21,543 nucleotides of DNA, taken from IMG/VR virus record IMGVR_UViG_3300017528_000459, positions 1 to 21,543 of that record, one strand, 5' to 3'. Positions 7,826 to 16,155 of the stretch are shown one piece after another; position 1 is the first letter of the stretch, and every line of letters starts with the position of its first letter. The notes beneath the pieces were generated by a model that did not search any database, had not been told where the DNA came from, and was given only the letters and a program-made list of their open reading frames with translations. The position numbers and the translations under genes were made by a program. Source of the DNA: a virus.

Positions 7826-8598
7826 TTTGCCGTCTCCGGAATCCCTTCCCTATAGGTTCGCCGCGCCAACGCCAGGTTTCGCGTCTTCATGATCATGTCC
7901 CGAAAGCTTCGATGCCGCTGTGAGATCTTTTTCGCCTCGATGTCAATCTTGGTCGCGTTGACGTTCGAGTGCTGATCGTCGTGATGCCGAAACACTCCCA
8001 ACGTCTGGTCCAAAAATTCGGGTTCACGCCGCTCCCAGAAGCGCAGCCACAGCTCGTAGTCCGCGCTGTGCTTGTACCGCGGGTCAAACATGCCCGCCAG
8101 GTCCATCATCTTGCGATTCCAAAATGTCGCCGGCTGTCCGATACGATTACGCTCCAGGAGTTTTTCGTATGTCGTGATCTCGCCATCAATTCCTAGTGTC
8201 TTTCCGCTAACATCTGCCGAGATCGTCTTGCCGTACAACCAATATGGCCCACCAAAGCGCTCACGCTCAAAGGCCTCATTCACCGCGATTAGGGCGCCGG
8301 GGCAAAGAAGATCATCCGAGCACATGAAGTACAAAATTTCTCCCGTCGCGCGCTTAAGAGACTTGTTCAATCCGTCAAAAATGCCACGATCACTCCCAAC
8401 AGAATAGCTAAAACGATCTTGAAGAAGATCCAAAACCTTTCCGACGATACCCACCCGTTCCAGCGGCGCCTCAACATTTCCGTCCTGAACGACCAGCTCA
8501 AAATCGTCGTAACCCTGAAGCAGAATCGAGTAGACCGCATCGCAGAAGACTTTCGTGCGACTCGCGCCGAAGATGGGCATGCAGAGCGAAATTTTCAT
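7822..8598 (-). CDS. GT2 family glycosyltransferase (GT-A fold)
   Basis: A 258-aa inverting GT2 enzyme. MKISLCMPIFGASRT begins the nucleotide-binding domain; DDFELVVQDGN (31-41) is the second strand; SVGSDRGIFDGLNKSLKRATGEILYFMCSDD (66-96) is the donor-site signature seen in WcaA/WbbL-like enzymes, with S-D-D (94-96) as the metal-binding motif. A conserved SADYELWLRFWER segment follows, the E/D region typical of the acceptor or catalytic-base part. It starts at ATG 8598 (ATGA overlap). It ends the main glycan cluster, and its TGA overlaps the next gene's TTG start. Confidence 0.92.
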   Translation of the reverse strand: MKISLCMPIFGASRTKVFCDAVYSILLQGYDDFELVVQDGNVEAPLERVGIVGKVLDLLQDRFSYSVGSDRGIFDGLNKSLKRATGEILYFMCSDDLLCPGALIAVNEAFERERFGGPYWLYGKTISADVSGKTLGIDGEITTYEKLLERNRIGQPATFWNRKMMDLAGMFDPRYKHSADYELWLRFWERREPEFLDQTLGVFRHHDDQHSNVNATKIDIEAKKISQRHRSFRDMIMKTRNLALARRTYREGIPETAN

Positions 8599-9509
8599 TC
8601 AAGGCCCATCACCTTCAGTACTTCCTGCAACCGCTGGGTGTAGGTGTCATGCTCTTTAACCCACCTAAACTGTTCCTTGCGGATCGCTTCGCGTTCGGCA
8701 TCGCGCGTAATGTAGTAATCAATCTTGTCAAACAAATCATCAATATCTTGCGGCTTATAAGTCACCACCGGGATCGTCATCCCCTCGGTCTGGGGATACA
8801 CGATGAATCCGCCGCGTCCGCACGTCTCGGGAAGCCGATCTGACCAGTACTTGGGAGTTCCCGCGAAGCAATGGTCTCCCACGAGAACCTTTACCGAGGC
8901 GTACAGATTGTTCAGGTTCTGCTCACGATAACCCTGGAACACCCGAAAGCGTGAGCCATAATACTTTTGAAGCGCCTGTACCATTTTACCACGAAATGGG
9001 TATTCTGGATGGTAACCTACGCTACCCGTAAAGCCCACATCACAGGCAAGCCCAGACTGATAGACGCCCTCAAAGCAGCCATACTCAACGACCGCGGGAG
9101 GTAGCCAGTGATGATTCACCCCGCGGCTCTTGAACTCTTCATCCTTCGAACCCACGGTGCTAAACCAGTGCTGCACCTTCCAGCTGGGATGCTTGCCCAC
9201 CAGCGAGTCTCGCCGGTCCCAGGCCTCGAGACCAAAGTAGACATCAAGGTGATACGAGAAGCTCTTCACACCCATCGCGTGAATCCGATTAAGCATCTCC
9301 TCAGGCGAAAATGAGCCCGTCGTGCTCCAGGTGTGCGTGTGCGTCCATTGAAACAGCTGGGCGTCTTTGCAGGCTTCAACCACCTGGTCCGTCGTAGCCT
9401 TGTTTTCCTGTAGCGCTACCACCTGATGCCCTAACTTCTCCCATGTCCAGCGATGATGCGACTCGGTGGAATAAGGCACGCTAAAATTTCCAAGAAAGAC
9501 GATCTTCAT
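8595..9509 (-). CDS. CgeB-like glycosyltransferase (GT-B, Glyco_trans_1_2 type)
   Basis: A 304-aa protein from the ATG at 9509 (ATGA overlap with the previous stop; an upstream start at 9542 lies within the preceding gene). The N-terminus MKIVFLGNFSVPYSTESHHR is a GT-B first strand and glycine loop. The middle holds GFTGSVGYH (about 159-167), and the C-terminus RLPETCGRGGFIVYPQTEGM (225-244), closely resembling CgeB/spore-maturation-like glycosyltransferases, which contact the nucleotide here. The end is a charged helix region. ATGA overlap couples it to the next glycosyltransferase. Sugar specificity is unknown. Confidence 0.82.
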   Translation of the reverse strand: MKIVFLGNFSVPYSTESHHRWTWEKLGHQVVALQENKATTDQVVEACKDAQLFQWTHTHTWSTTGSFSPEEMLNRIHAMGVKSFSYHLDVYFGLEAWDRRDSLVGKHPSWKVQHWFSTVGSKDEEFKSRGVNHHWLPPAVVEYGCFEGVYQSGLACDVGFTGSVGYHPEYPFRGKMVQALQKYYGSRFRVFQGYREQNLNNLYASVKVLVGDHCFAGTPKYWSDRLPETCGRGGFIVYPQTEGMTIPVVTYKPQDIDDLFDKIDYYITRDAEREAIRKEQFRWVKEHDTYTQRLQEVLKVMGLE

Positions 9510-10459
9510 CGTGTAAGCCACTCCCGGTGGCTCAGATACCACGTCACCGTCTTGGTCAGCAGCTGATCAAAATTTTCTTTCATCTTCCACGCTGTGCTCT
9601 GAGGTGACTCACGAATCGCATAATGTAGATCGTGCCCCGGTCTCTCCGTCGCTTCCGTGACCCGATACCGGTGCTGTAATCCCACGAGCGGCAGACCCAT
9701 GATCAGCGCGATACGCTCGAGGACCTCGAGGTTGGTTCTCTTCACTCCCGCGGTCACGTGATAGACCGAGCCGGGCACACCGTGCTCGGCGAGATAGACG
9801 AGCGCCCGGGCCTGCTCACCGACGTAGGCCCACTGGCGTGACCCGATGATCTTTCCGCTTGCGTGAATGTCAACGCGCTCGTTGTTAAAAAGCTTTTTGA
9901 TCGCCAGCGGAACAAACTTCTCGGGGTGCTGCCTCTCGCCAAACATGTTCACCGTGCGGGTTATCACCGCCGGCACCCCGAATGACCGTCGATAGCTATT
10001 GACCAAAAACTCCGCTCCCGCCTTCGTGGCGGAGTACGGGTTGGTCGGCTTAAGAGCGCAGCCCTCATTCCGTGGTTTGTCGTCAATCGCGGGCCCGAAG
10101 ACCTCGTCCGTCGAGACGTACACAAACTTTTTAACGCGGGCTCGTCGTGCCCACTCAAGAACATTCAACGTTCCGATTACGTTGGTCTGCACAAATTTAC
10201 CGGGATCACGCAATGAGCGTGTGACGTGAGATTGCGCCCCGTTGTGAATCACGCGGTCTACATCCGCTATCTCAGGCAACGGCTGTGTAAAATCATGAAA
10301 GAGAAACTTAAGCCTGTCTTGGGGCAGATGAGACAAGCTGTCCAACGGTCCCGCATAGTCCAGACAGTCGATGGCAGTCACGTCATGACCGTGTCGTAGG
10401 GCCTCCTCTATCAGGTGTGAGCCCACAAAGCCTGTTGCGCCGGTGATTAAAATCTTCAC
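9506..10459 (-). CDS. dTDP-glucose 4,6-dehydratase-like extended SDR (copy 2)
   Basis: A 317-aa protein starting at GTG 10459 in a GTGA overlap with the previous stop, with TTGGAG upstream; a start 30 nt earlier would add ten residues of shadow sequence. The NAD motif is GATGFVG (7-13). The full RmlB catalytic set is present: S-T-D-E at 116-119 and Y142-x3-K146 in NPYSATKAGAE. The late motif RPGHDLHYAI and C-terminal TVTWYLSHREW match RmlB-type 4,6-dehydratases, as does the total length. Expected reaction: NDP-hexose to NDP-4-keto-6-deoxyhexose, the entry to deoxysugars. It is paralogous to the gene before it. The exact nucleotide and sugar cannot be told. Confidence 0.9.
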   Translation of the reverse strand: MKILITGATGFVGSHLIEEALRHGHDVTAIDCLDYAGPLDSLSHLPQDRLKFLFHDFTQPLPEIADVDRVIHNGAQSHVTRSLRDPGKFVQTNVIGTLNVLEWARRARVKKFVYVSTDEVFGPAIDDKPRNEGCALKPTNPYSATKAGAEFLVNSYRRSFGVPAVITRTVNMFGERQHPEKFVPLAIKKLFNNERVDIHASGKIIGSRQWAYVGEQARALVYLAEHGVPGSVYHVTAGVKRTNLEVLERIALIMGLPLVGLQHRYRVTEATERPGHDLHYAIRESPQSTAWKMKENFDQLLTKTVTWYLSHREWLTR

Positions 10460-11391
10460 GCGAGCGTCTCCAAGTGACTCGCGTACCAACGTGCGGTCTC
10501 CGCGAGCGTCGCCTCAAAGTCGTGGCTAAAATCGTAGCCCAGCTTGGTGTCACACAGCGCGTAACGCAGGTCGTGCGAGGCACCGGGCACGATCGGATTT
10601 ACGACGAAGGTAAGATTGATCGCCCGGGCCAAAGAGTTGATGATCTCAAGATTGTTTCTCTCCGGACCGACCACGTGATAGACCCCGCCGTCTTGAAAGC
10701 AGTAGGTCGGGTCAACGGCGCGCTTGATCGCGTCCACGAACTTGTCCACGTGCAGCCAATTTCGCGAGCCAATCACGCCATTAGCTCCCACGTGACAGGA
10801 TACCACTTGCTTGTTGAGCAGGCTCTTCAACGTCATCGGGATGAAGCGCGCCTGCTGCTGCTTGGGACCAAACACGTTCATCGACCGAATGATGACCGTC
10901 GGAACGCCATAGGAAACGTGGTAGGCATTCACAAGAGCCTCCGCCGCGGCCTTAGAGGCCGCGTACGGATTAGACGGATGAAGCGGCGCGCTTTCATCCA
11001 AACTATGGTGCATGGGCACCGCACCCACCACCTCACCCGTGGAGATGAAGATAAACTTACGAAGGTTACTGATCTTTCGCGCGAGCTCGAGCATGTTGAA
11101 CGTGCCCGTCACGTTGGTGTCGACCGTCAACACCGGATCCGCTAGGGACTTTACTCCCGAGACGTCACCCGCGAGGTGCACGATGTAGTCGGCGTCCTTT
11201 ACCTGCTCGACAAGCTGTGTCGGAACCTCCGCACGCAGGTCATGAAACAGCTGCTTATAGCGCGACTGATCGGTCACGCGAAAACTTGACAACCGCTCGA
11301 GCGAGTAGAGCTCGCAATCAGTCTCATTAAACATTCTCTTGACAAAACGGCCGCCGATAAACCCCGTGGCGCCGGTGACGATGATCTTCAA
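10456..11391 (-). CDS. Extended SDR nucleotide-sugar enzyme, RmlB-like (copy 1)
   Basis: A 311-aa NAD-dependent epimerase/dehydratase. The start is taken as TTG at 11391 (TTGA overlap, GGGGA upstream), giving MKIIVTGATGFIGG; a GTG at 11403 would add four residues but has no ribosome binding site. The NAD-binding motif G-x2-G-x2-G is at residues 7-13, the catalytic Y-x3-K at Y143/K147 (NPYAASK), and the C-terminus keeps the SHDLRYAL and ARWYASH features of dTDP-glucose 4,6-dehydratases. The usual S-T-D-E of RmlB reads S-T-G-E here (117-120), so the dehydratase Asp is missing while Glu remains. It is therefore an epimerase, decarboxylase or altered dehydratase. It acts on a nucleotide sugar in the cytoplasm. 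Confidence 0.88.
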   Translation of the reverse strand: MKIIVTGATGFIGGRFVKRMFNETDCELYSLERLSSFRVTDQSRYKQLFHDLRAEVPTQLVEQVKDADYIVHLAGDVSGVKSLADPVLTVDTNVTGTFNMLELARKISNLRKFIFISTGEVVGAVPMHHSLDESAPLHPSNPYAASKAAAEALVNAYHVSYGVPTVIIRSMNVFGPKQQQARFIPMTLKSLLNKQVVSCHVGANGVIGSRNWLHVDKFVDAIKRAVDPTYCFQDGGVYHVVGPERNNLEIINSLARAINLTFVVNPIVPGASHDLRYALCDTKLGYDFSHDFEATLAETARWYASHLETLA

Positions 11392-12239
11392 CTTTTTCCC
11401 CACATGGACGCGTACGGCATTCCGTCAATGTCCTTCCAATCCGGTATCGCCTGCTCAAAGGTCACGTTACGTTTACCGTTGGTCTTCCACGGACTTGGAA
11501 CCTTGATAATCTGTTCCTCACGTTCCACGGGAAAGCAAAAGTAGTGCTCCTCGTGGTCCACACCTAGATACTGCCAGTGGTAACCCGACTCGTGCAGCAG
11601 TCCGAGAATCTGTCGCTTCGAGGTGTTGAAGCTCGCGAGACGCTGACGCGGGTGAATGCTCAGCCAGACCAACGGCCGCTTGTGATTGAGCGTTAATTGC
11701 GCGCCCTGCAGCACCCTAAATTCCGCCCCCTCCACGTCGATCGTCAATGCAGCGGGAACCACGTGAGTTAACCCAACGATGTCATCGATCGTGGCCTCTT
11801 CCGCCTCGGTGTTCGCATGGATGACCGACCAGCTCTCAAAGTTTTTAAGCGGATCTTTTTCCGCAGCCGGTAACCAAGATTTTTTTGTGTAGCCCGCTCG
11901 AGCCGTCGTACGATTGCTGACAAATACTTGAAAGGTCAACAGCGGCTTTGCGTAGAAGTTATACTCCCAGGTCTCCTTGATCGTAGGCCACAGCTCGCCC
12001 ACATGCTCAAACAGACACATGTTCTCGGGACCCACGAACTTGGCGTAGATCGCCGATTGCCAACCGAGCTCGGTGCCGATGTCAAATAACACGTCACCCT
12101 GCTTGAGGTTCGCCTCCATGCTCAAGAAGCGGTCCTTCTCGTAGTGCGGTCGCTCCTCCCGATCCGCCACGATGTCCGGCGCCATGATCGAGTAGCGATA
12201 GGACCCATCCTCTTGCAAGAAGGTCTTGAGCTCTTTCAT
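11388..12239 (-). CDS. FkbM-family SAM-dependent methyltransferase
   Basis: A 283-aa protein. ATG at 12239, directly after the previous stop, is preferred to an upstream start at 12359, because the extra residues are a shadow of the preceding gene. SAM-binding motif I is DVLFDIGTELGWQ (about 49-61). The family hallmark ALTIDVEGAEFRVLQGA lies at about 164-180. FkbM enzymes methylate hydroxyl groups, often on sugars of lipopolysaccharide or other glycans. Set among glycosyltransferases and sugar dehydratases, this one probably caps or decorates the glycan. Its TGA overlaps the next gene's start in the pattern TTGA. Confidence 0.87.
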   Translation of the reverse strand: MKELKTFLQEDGSYRYSIMAPDIVADREERPHYEKDRFLSMEANLKQGDVLFDIGTELGWQSAIYAKFVGPENMCLFEHVGELWPTIKETWEYNFYAKPLLTFQVFVSNRTTARAGYTKKSWLPAAEKDPLKNFESWSVIHANTEAEEATIDDIVGLTHVVPAALTIDVEGAEFRVLQGAQLTLNHKRPLVWLSIHPRQRLASFNTSKRQILGLLHESGYHWQYLGVDHEEHYFCFPVEREEQIIKVPSPWKTNGKRNVTFEQAIPDWKDIDGMPYASMWGKS

Positions 12240-12240
12240 C

Positions 12241-12984
12241 TTACCATTCACCTGGATCTCGCACGCCGGTGGCCTCATCGTTACGGCCATCGCGGTGCGT
12301 GAACGTGGGCTGTCCGTCCTGGTAGATGACGATCTTATTATCAGGCCAGGTCGCTTCAACGACGGGAGAATACATGACTGTCTCGATCATCGCCTTTTGA
12401 CCGGGACGAAAGTGCCTCTCCAAAATCCGGCGATGATAATCGGTCCGACTCACCAGCGGCCATTGCGAGTACTGGGTCGTCTTAACAAAGCGGGCTCCGG
12501 CGTGCTCAAGCTCGCCGTGCATTAGGTGTTGGTGCTCGTGCCAGATCTCCGGCCAACTGTACAATCGCACGAGATTGGCTTGCTCGCTTAAGAGCAAGCT
12601 AAAGATCGCCTCAAAGTTGATCGACGGTTCACGCCGCAACATCGCATCATGCTCGACGAACATGATGAGCGGCGTGTCCACGTAGTGTTGGAGCACGTTG
12701 GCCGTCATGACAGCCTGCTGGCTGTGCTCCGAAAAGATCTTCAGCTCGGTGCGCCCGAGCTTAAACTTATTGCACAGCTCGGCCAGTTGCGTCTTGTACC
12801 CATCATACTGCTCACGACGGTGAGCCACCGACGGTCGTACACCATCGGCCATGACGATGATTCTCGCCGTGGAAAAATATGAGCGGATCGCGCCGACGCA
12901 CTCCTCGATCAGCGACGTGTCGGGATGACGCGGGATCGGCGACGTGGGGATGAGGATCGTTACAAGATTATCTAACGACGGCAT
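12241..12984 (-). CDS. GT-A-like glycosyltransferase (GT2-type)
   Basis: A 247-aa protein starting with a Rossmann-like strand NLVTILIPTSPIPRHPDTSL and a second strand ARIIVMADGV, the classic beginning of GT-A enzymes. The metal/donor motif is probably E111-H112-D113 in LIMFVEHDAML, in the position of the DXD motif. Further along, VRLYSWPEIWHEH and QYSQWPLVSRTDYH are of the acceptor-side type. The start is ATG at 12984 with GAGGAGG six bases upstream. TAA is followed after one base by the ATG of the methyltransferase gene. Similar short enzymes are usual in O-antigen or capsule clusters. Specificity is unknown. Confidence 0.72.
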   Translation of the reverse strand: MPSLDNLVTILIPTSPIPRHPDTSLIEECVGAIRSYFSTARIIVMADGVRPSVAHRREQYDGYKTQLAELCNKFKLGRTELKIFSEHSQQAVMTANVLQHYVDTPLIMFVEHDAMLRREPSINFEAIFSLLLSEQANLVRLYSWPEIWHEHQHLMHGELEHAGARFVKTTQYSQWPLVSRTDYHRRILERHFRPGQKAMIETVMYSPVVEATWPDNKIVIYQDGQPTFTHRDGRNDEATGVRDPGEW

Positions 12985-13876
12985 TCACGTCCTCCTCGAG
13001 CCAATTTTTCATTCGCTCCTTGTAGCCCTTCCACCAATCCTGCAGCTTATCCCGGTTGCCGGGCCAATCGCGCAACGCTTGGTCATAGGCCATGGGGAAA
13101 TCTGACCAATGAACGATCGTCGGAAATGGTGGTTCTTCGCCTAGGACGTACCGCCAAAAGCTCGTCTCCTTGTGCCCACGTCTCGGAAAGAACGGCGGCC
13201 ACCGGTCCTCGACAACGGGGACGCATCCTGCCTCCAGGGCCTCGGCCACACGCAACGTGTCCGGCGTGCACGCGCCCGCGGGACACGGCGCAACCTTGCA
13301 GCTCGCAAACTTTTTGTAGTACTCGCCGCGCTCGAGACCGCTCCAGAAACCCGGCGACTCGAGTAGGAAGCCCTGGTTCATCATCTTTAGCTGGGTCACG
13401 CACTCACGACGCCACTGGTGATTAACCTGTCCCGCATAAAACCAACCCAGGGGTTTTTCCCGAAGCTCCTTCTCACAGTGAATCAAAAATATGGGCGTAT
13501 CGTGGGGATACCCGCAAATGATCTTTCGCGTCGCGTGATCGTGCACACCGGGAATGGGCATCTGTACCCACAGTCGTCGACGCGGACCCACCAGTCCCTG
13601 CGTCGGAAACGCGCCCTCCTCATCCCCGATCACGATCGTTACGGACCAACTCAGACGATTGATCTGGTTAAAGAGCTGCGCGGCCTCACTAACCTGGTGA
13701 CCGCCGTGGATCACGACCACCGCACCGTCAGCATCGGGCGGCAGCTGCTTGAAACCGTTGCGGTGAACCAAACCCAGCTCAGCCTTGTCCATCGCATTGT
13801 TGATGAGCGTCGAAAGCCCATACCAACTGCGATTGTCCGCGCTGATGGGATTTTCGCTCCACACGCAGTTGATCAA
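12968..13876 (-). CDS. Exostosin/GT47-like glycosyltransferase
   Basis: A 302-aa protein. The start is TTG at 13876, overlapping the previous stop as TTGA, with AGGTGG upstream. The C-terminal half resembles exostosin-type GT47 enzymes: WFYAGQVNHQWRRE (about 145-158), then YYKKFASCKVAPCPAGACTP leading into DTLRVAEALEAGCVPVV (206-222). The small-residue pattern R-x2-E-A-L-x-A-G-C-[VI]-P-V is the conserved family core. The N-terminus has a GAVVVIHGGH strand-loop. Four cysteines cluster near 193-219. It overlaps the next gene by 17 nt. Family assignment is from the C-terminal motif; the sugar specificity is unknown. Confidence 0.72.
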   Translation of the reverse strand: MINCVWSENPISADNRSWYGLSTLINNAMDKAELGLVHRNGFKQLPPDADGAVVVIHGGHQVSEAAQLFNQINRLSWSVTIVIGDEEGAFPTQGLVGPRRRLWVQMPIPGVHDHATRKIICGYPHDTPIFLIHCEKELREKPLGWFYAGQVNHQWRRECVTQLKMMNQGFLLESPGFWSGLERGEYYKKFASCKVAPCPAGACTPDTLRVAEALEAGCVPVVEDRWPPFFPRRGHKETSFWRYVLGEEPPFPTIVHWSDFPMAYDQALRDWPGNRDKLQDWWKGYKERMKNWLEEDVNAVVR

Positions 13877-14832
13877 GCGACACCCACCAGGTTAAGAAAA
13901 CGCTGACGAAAATTATCGCGCGACGCTAAGAAGGCTTCGCGCGCCTGACGTGAACGACGCTCAAGCTCGGCGATCTTATCAACCGCCTCCAGAGCTTTGC
14001 AAGCGGCGACCACCACACCCATGGGATTAACCTGGGCAAGCTGCGCGAGGGAGCGCGTCGAGTAGCTTGCGACCGGCACGGTCCAATCCGCTTGGATACC
14101 CGCAAATTCGTTCATAGGCGGCGCCGCGGCCGTCAGCATCAACGCTCCGCAGCCGATGCCCTCATTCAGCGCGTGCCCATAACCTTCGTAAGCACTCGGC
14201 AGGATGTGAAACCGGTGGCTGTTCATCAGCTTCACCAACTCATCTTCGCTGGCCCGCGTGATGCAGGTGATAAATTCCGCGCCCTGGCACATCTCCTGGT
14301 ACTTGGGTTGTCGCGTCACGACCGTCAGCGGCAGCGGCTTATAGCTCCAGTTGGCGCCCCGCCAAGCTTGGATGATGGCCTCAGTGTTCTTAAACTCTGA
14401 TTCCCCGGCGACGTGCAAAAATTTGTTTTCACGCGGGATGTCTCCACGATAAAGGTCCCGGGCCTCGAAGCCGGTATAGATAACGCGCTCCGGACGATCA
14501 GCGGCCAGCTTGGACCGCCACAGCCGTTCACAGTCGCGCGTCTTGCAACAGATCCGAGTCATCCGCGGCAAAAATTGATCATTGATCGGGTGCCACCACT
14601 CACTGTTGGGAAAAAGCCAATTTTCACGTGAGAGGCTAAATACGTTGGGCATGCACACTTCCAAGAAGATGTTCAGGTCCGCACGGACGAAGTTTGAGCC
14701 GGCGAAATTTGTGTAGTGATATGCGTTTGTGTAACAGTCATGCGAGCTGAGGAGGTCCTTGAGCAGGAGATACTCCCGCTCAAGGCCTTTTCCCACTAGG
14801 CTCGTTACGATGTTGATGTCCTTCTTCGGCAT
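13873..14832 (-). CDS. GT4-like glycosyltransferase (GT-B fold)
   Basis: A 319-aa glycosyltransferase. The C-terminal half carries the GT4 signature E-x7-E: E216 to E224 in YEGYGHALNE, preceded by FHILPSA and followed by G-C-G-A-L and a small-residue loop. This is the nucleotide-sugar binding site of retaining GT-B enzymes. The segment RENKFLHVAGESEFKNTEAI at about 135-154 is the usual start of the second Rossmann domain. The N-terminal acceptor domain is shorter than in many GT4 enzymes, but the protein looks complete. TAATG overlap joins it to the preceding gene, and TTGA overlap joins it to the next. Donor and acceptor sugars cannot be read from the sequence. It probably acts in the cytoplasm as one step of the phage glycan pathway encoded here. 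Confidence 0.85.
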   Translation of the reverse strand: MPKKDINIVTSLVGKGLEREYLLLKDLLSSHDCYTNAYHYTNFAGSNFVRADLNIFLEVCMPNVFSLSRENWLFPNSEWWHPINDQFLPRMTRICCKTRDCERLWRSKLAADRPERVIYTGFEARDLYRGDIPRENKFLHVAGESEFKNTEAIIQAWRGANWSYKPLPLTVVTRQPKYQEMCQGAEFITCITRASEDELVKLMNSHRFHILPSAYEGYGHALNEGIGCGALMLTAAAPPMNEFAGIQADWTVPVASYSTRSLAQLAQVNPMGVVVAACKALEAVDKIAELERRSRQAREAFLASRDNFRQRFLNLVGVA

Positions 14833-15314
14833 TAAGCCTCGACGACCATTCCGCGAACCGCGTGAGCCCCCGAGCGGCCCATGTTCTTGATCGACTTCAG
14901 GTCATCACGCAACAGGCGCAGATCGTCAGCGTTGCGCGTGTCAAATTCTGACCGGCATGTCCCGCAGACCCCCGTGGTGATGTGATTTGAATGTTCCATC
15001 CATTTGATGTTGTATGTCCCGTTCTCACGCTTATGTGGGCAGATGCGCTTGGTCGCCGCGCGCTGGGCCATCTCGATCCTGATCTGCTTCTGCCGTTCCT
15101 CCAGGTCCCGCTTCTTTTGCTCGAGAACCTTTGGATCGACATACGGCTTGCGCGACTCGAGGATAGCATCGGACAGCTTGTTCTGCGCTTCCGCCAGGCT
15201 TTGCTGCGTCTTGATCAGCTCGGCCATCAACATCTCGACCGACATTGGCGCAGGAGTAGCGGTTTTTTCAACAACCTTGTTTACGATATCAACATTCTTG
15301 TTGTCAGTACTCAT
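14832..15314 (-). CDS. Coiled-coil protein with putative zinc-binding motif
   Basis: This is a 160-aa protein. ATG at 15314 has GAGAGG six bases upstream; 73 nt separate it from the previous gene. Residues about 22-88 are a long charged helix, likely a coiled coil (LAEAQNKLSDAILESRK, then KKRDLEERQKQIRIEMAQRA). This is followed by C92-x-H94, H108/H111 and C117-x2-C120, a spacing that could bind zinc. The C-terminus is basic with a small Gly/Ala-rich tail. Its TAA shares one base with the ATG of the first glycosyltransferase gene, so the glycan genes are directly coupled to the virion genes. The function is unknown; a structural or regulatory DNA/RNA-binding role is possible but unproven. Confidence 0.72.
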   Translation of the reverse strand: MSTDNKNVDIVNKVVEKTATPAPMSVEMLMAELIKTQQSLAEAQNKLSDAILESRKPYVDPKVLEQKKRDLEERQKQIRIEMAQRAATKRICPHKRENGTYNIKWMEHSNHITTGVCGTCRSEFDTRNADDLRLLRDDLKSIKNMGRSGAHAVRGMVVEA

Positions 15315-15387
15315 CTTTTGCCTCTCACGGGTGACGTTGGTTTGGACGGATCGTTCCTTGTCCAGTAACGCGTCAGTACCGTTTACA

Positions 15388-16134
15388 TCACCGAAGACCG
15401 TTTCGAAACTCCCAAAGCTGCCGGCGATAGTTGCTGGCCGTTATCCCATTGGTGGGAGGCCCAAAAACATCAAGAGCCTGCTGTTCGCTGATGATTGACA
15501 TTGGCCGACCCTTCAATGTCGGGTGCGGGTGCGATTTGAAACCCTTGGGATCAAATTCTTCGCACAGCTTGCAGTGCGACGCGCGACGCGCGATCAATCT
15601 TAAAAGAAGCGTACGCCATCCGCGTTTTTGCCCGATCGCCACCTGGACATCATTCACCAGGTCAATCTCATACTCAGGGATCTCGCCCATCTCAAGCCAT
15701 GAGATGAAGTATGGACAGTCTACCCAGTCCATTTTTCGATTCCAAAGCGGGTAGTTTAGGATCTCGGTCACCGGCGTATTTTTTACGACGTACAGTCCGA
15801 TGCGATTTTGCTGACCGCCGGGGGCAACAACAAGTGATGGGATGATCTGCCTTAGGCCTCGAACAACCTCGGAGTAATGGAGCACACGTCCCATGCGACG
15901 CTTTGCATCAACAAACTCTTCCCACTCTTCCTTACGACTCTTTTTTTGTCGGATGTGATCAAGCTCTTCTTTTTTGGCGCAGACCGCCTCACCGGGCGAC
16001 AGCATCATGGCCTGCAGCTTATCAACATCATCGCGCGTGATGCCCATCTCCTCGAGTAGGGCCTCCTTGCGCTGTTCAGCGTGATCGTCTTCTTTTGTGA
16101 AACCTTTTTTTATGTAGCTATCCGCGAGGGCCAT
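15388..16134 (-). CDS. Unrecognised phage protein downstream of capsid
   Basis: The protein is 248 aa from the ATG at 16134, preferred over the overlapping GTG at 16137 because AAAGGA sits six bases before it. Residues about 1-90 are highly charged and probably helical (a run around KKEELDHIRQKKSRKEEWEEF). The remainder looks globular, with a short strand region RIGLYVVKN, aromatic-rich PYFISWLEMG, and a C-x2-C pair in SHCKLCEEF near residue 203. The C-terminus has a helix ending NYRRQLWEF. There is no membrane segment or signal. The location between capsid and tail genes suggests a head-completion, packaging-related or virion role, but no family is recognised. Confidence 0.75.
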   Translation of the reverse strand: MALADSYIKKGFTKEDDHAEQRKEALLEEMGITRDDVDKLQAMMLSPGEAVCAKKEELDHIRQKKSRKEEWEEFVDAKRRMGRVLHYSEVVRGLRQIIPSLVVAPGGQQNRIGLYVVKNTPVTEILNYPLWNRKMDWVDCPYFISWLEMGEIPEYEIDLVNDVQVAIGQKRGWRTLLLRLIARRASHCKLCEEFDPKGFKSHPHPTLKGRPMSIISEQQALDVFGPPTNGITASNYRRQLWEFRNGLR

Positions 16135-16155
16135 CACCGGTCCTTTTTACCAAGC

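Noticed and set aside
10474-11145. Plus-strand open frame of over 220 codons opposite the first SDR gene
   Set aside because: Antisense shadow of a gene with clear NAD-binding and Y-x3-K motifs; the translated product is rich in Arg/His with no recognisable fold.
12240-12359. Longer start for the FkbM methyltransferase (40 more residues)
   Set aside because: The extra residues are the out-of-frame shadow of the preceding glycosyltransferase gene; the ATG at 12239 directly after its stop codon gives the usual domain start.
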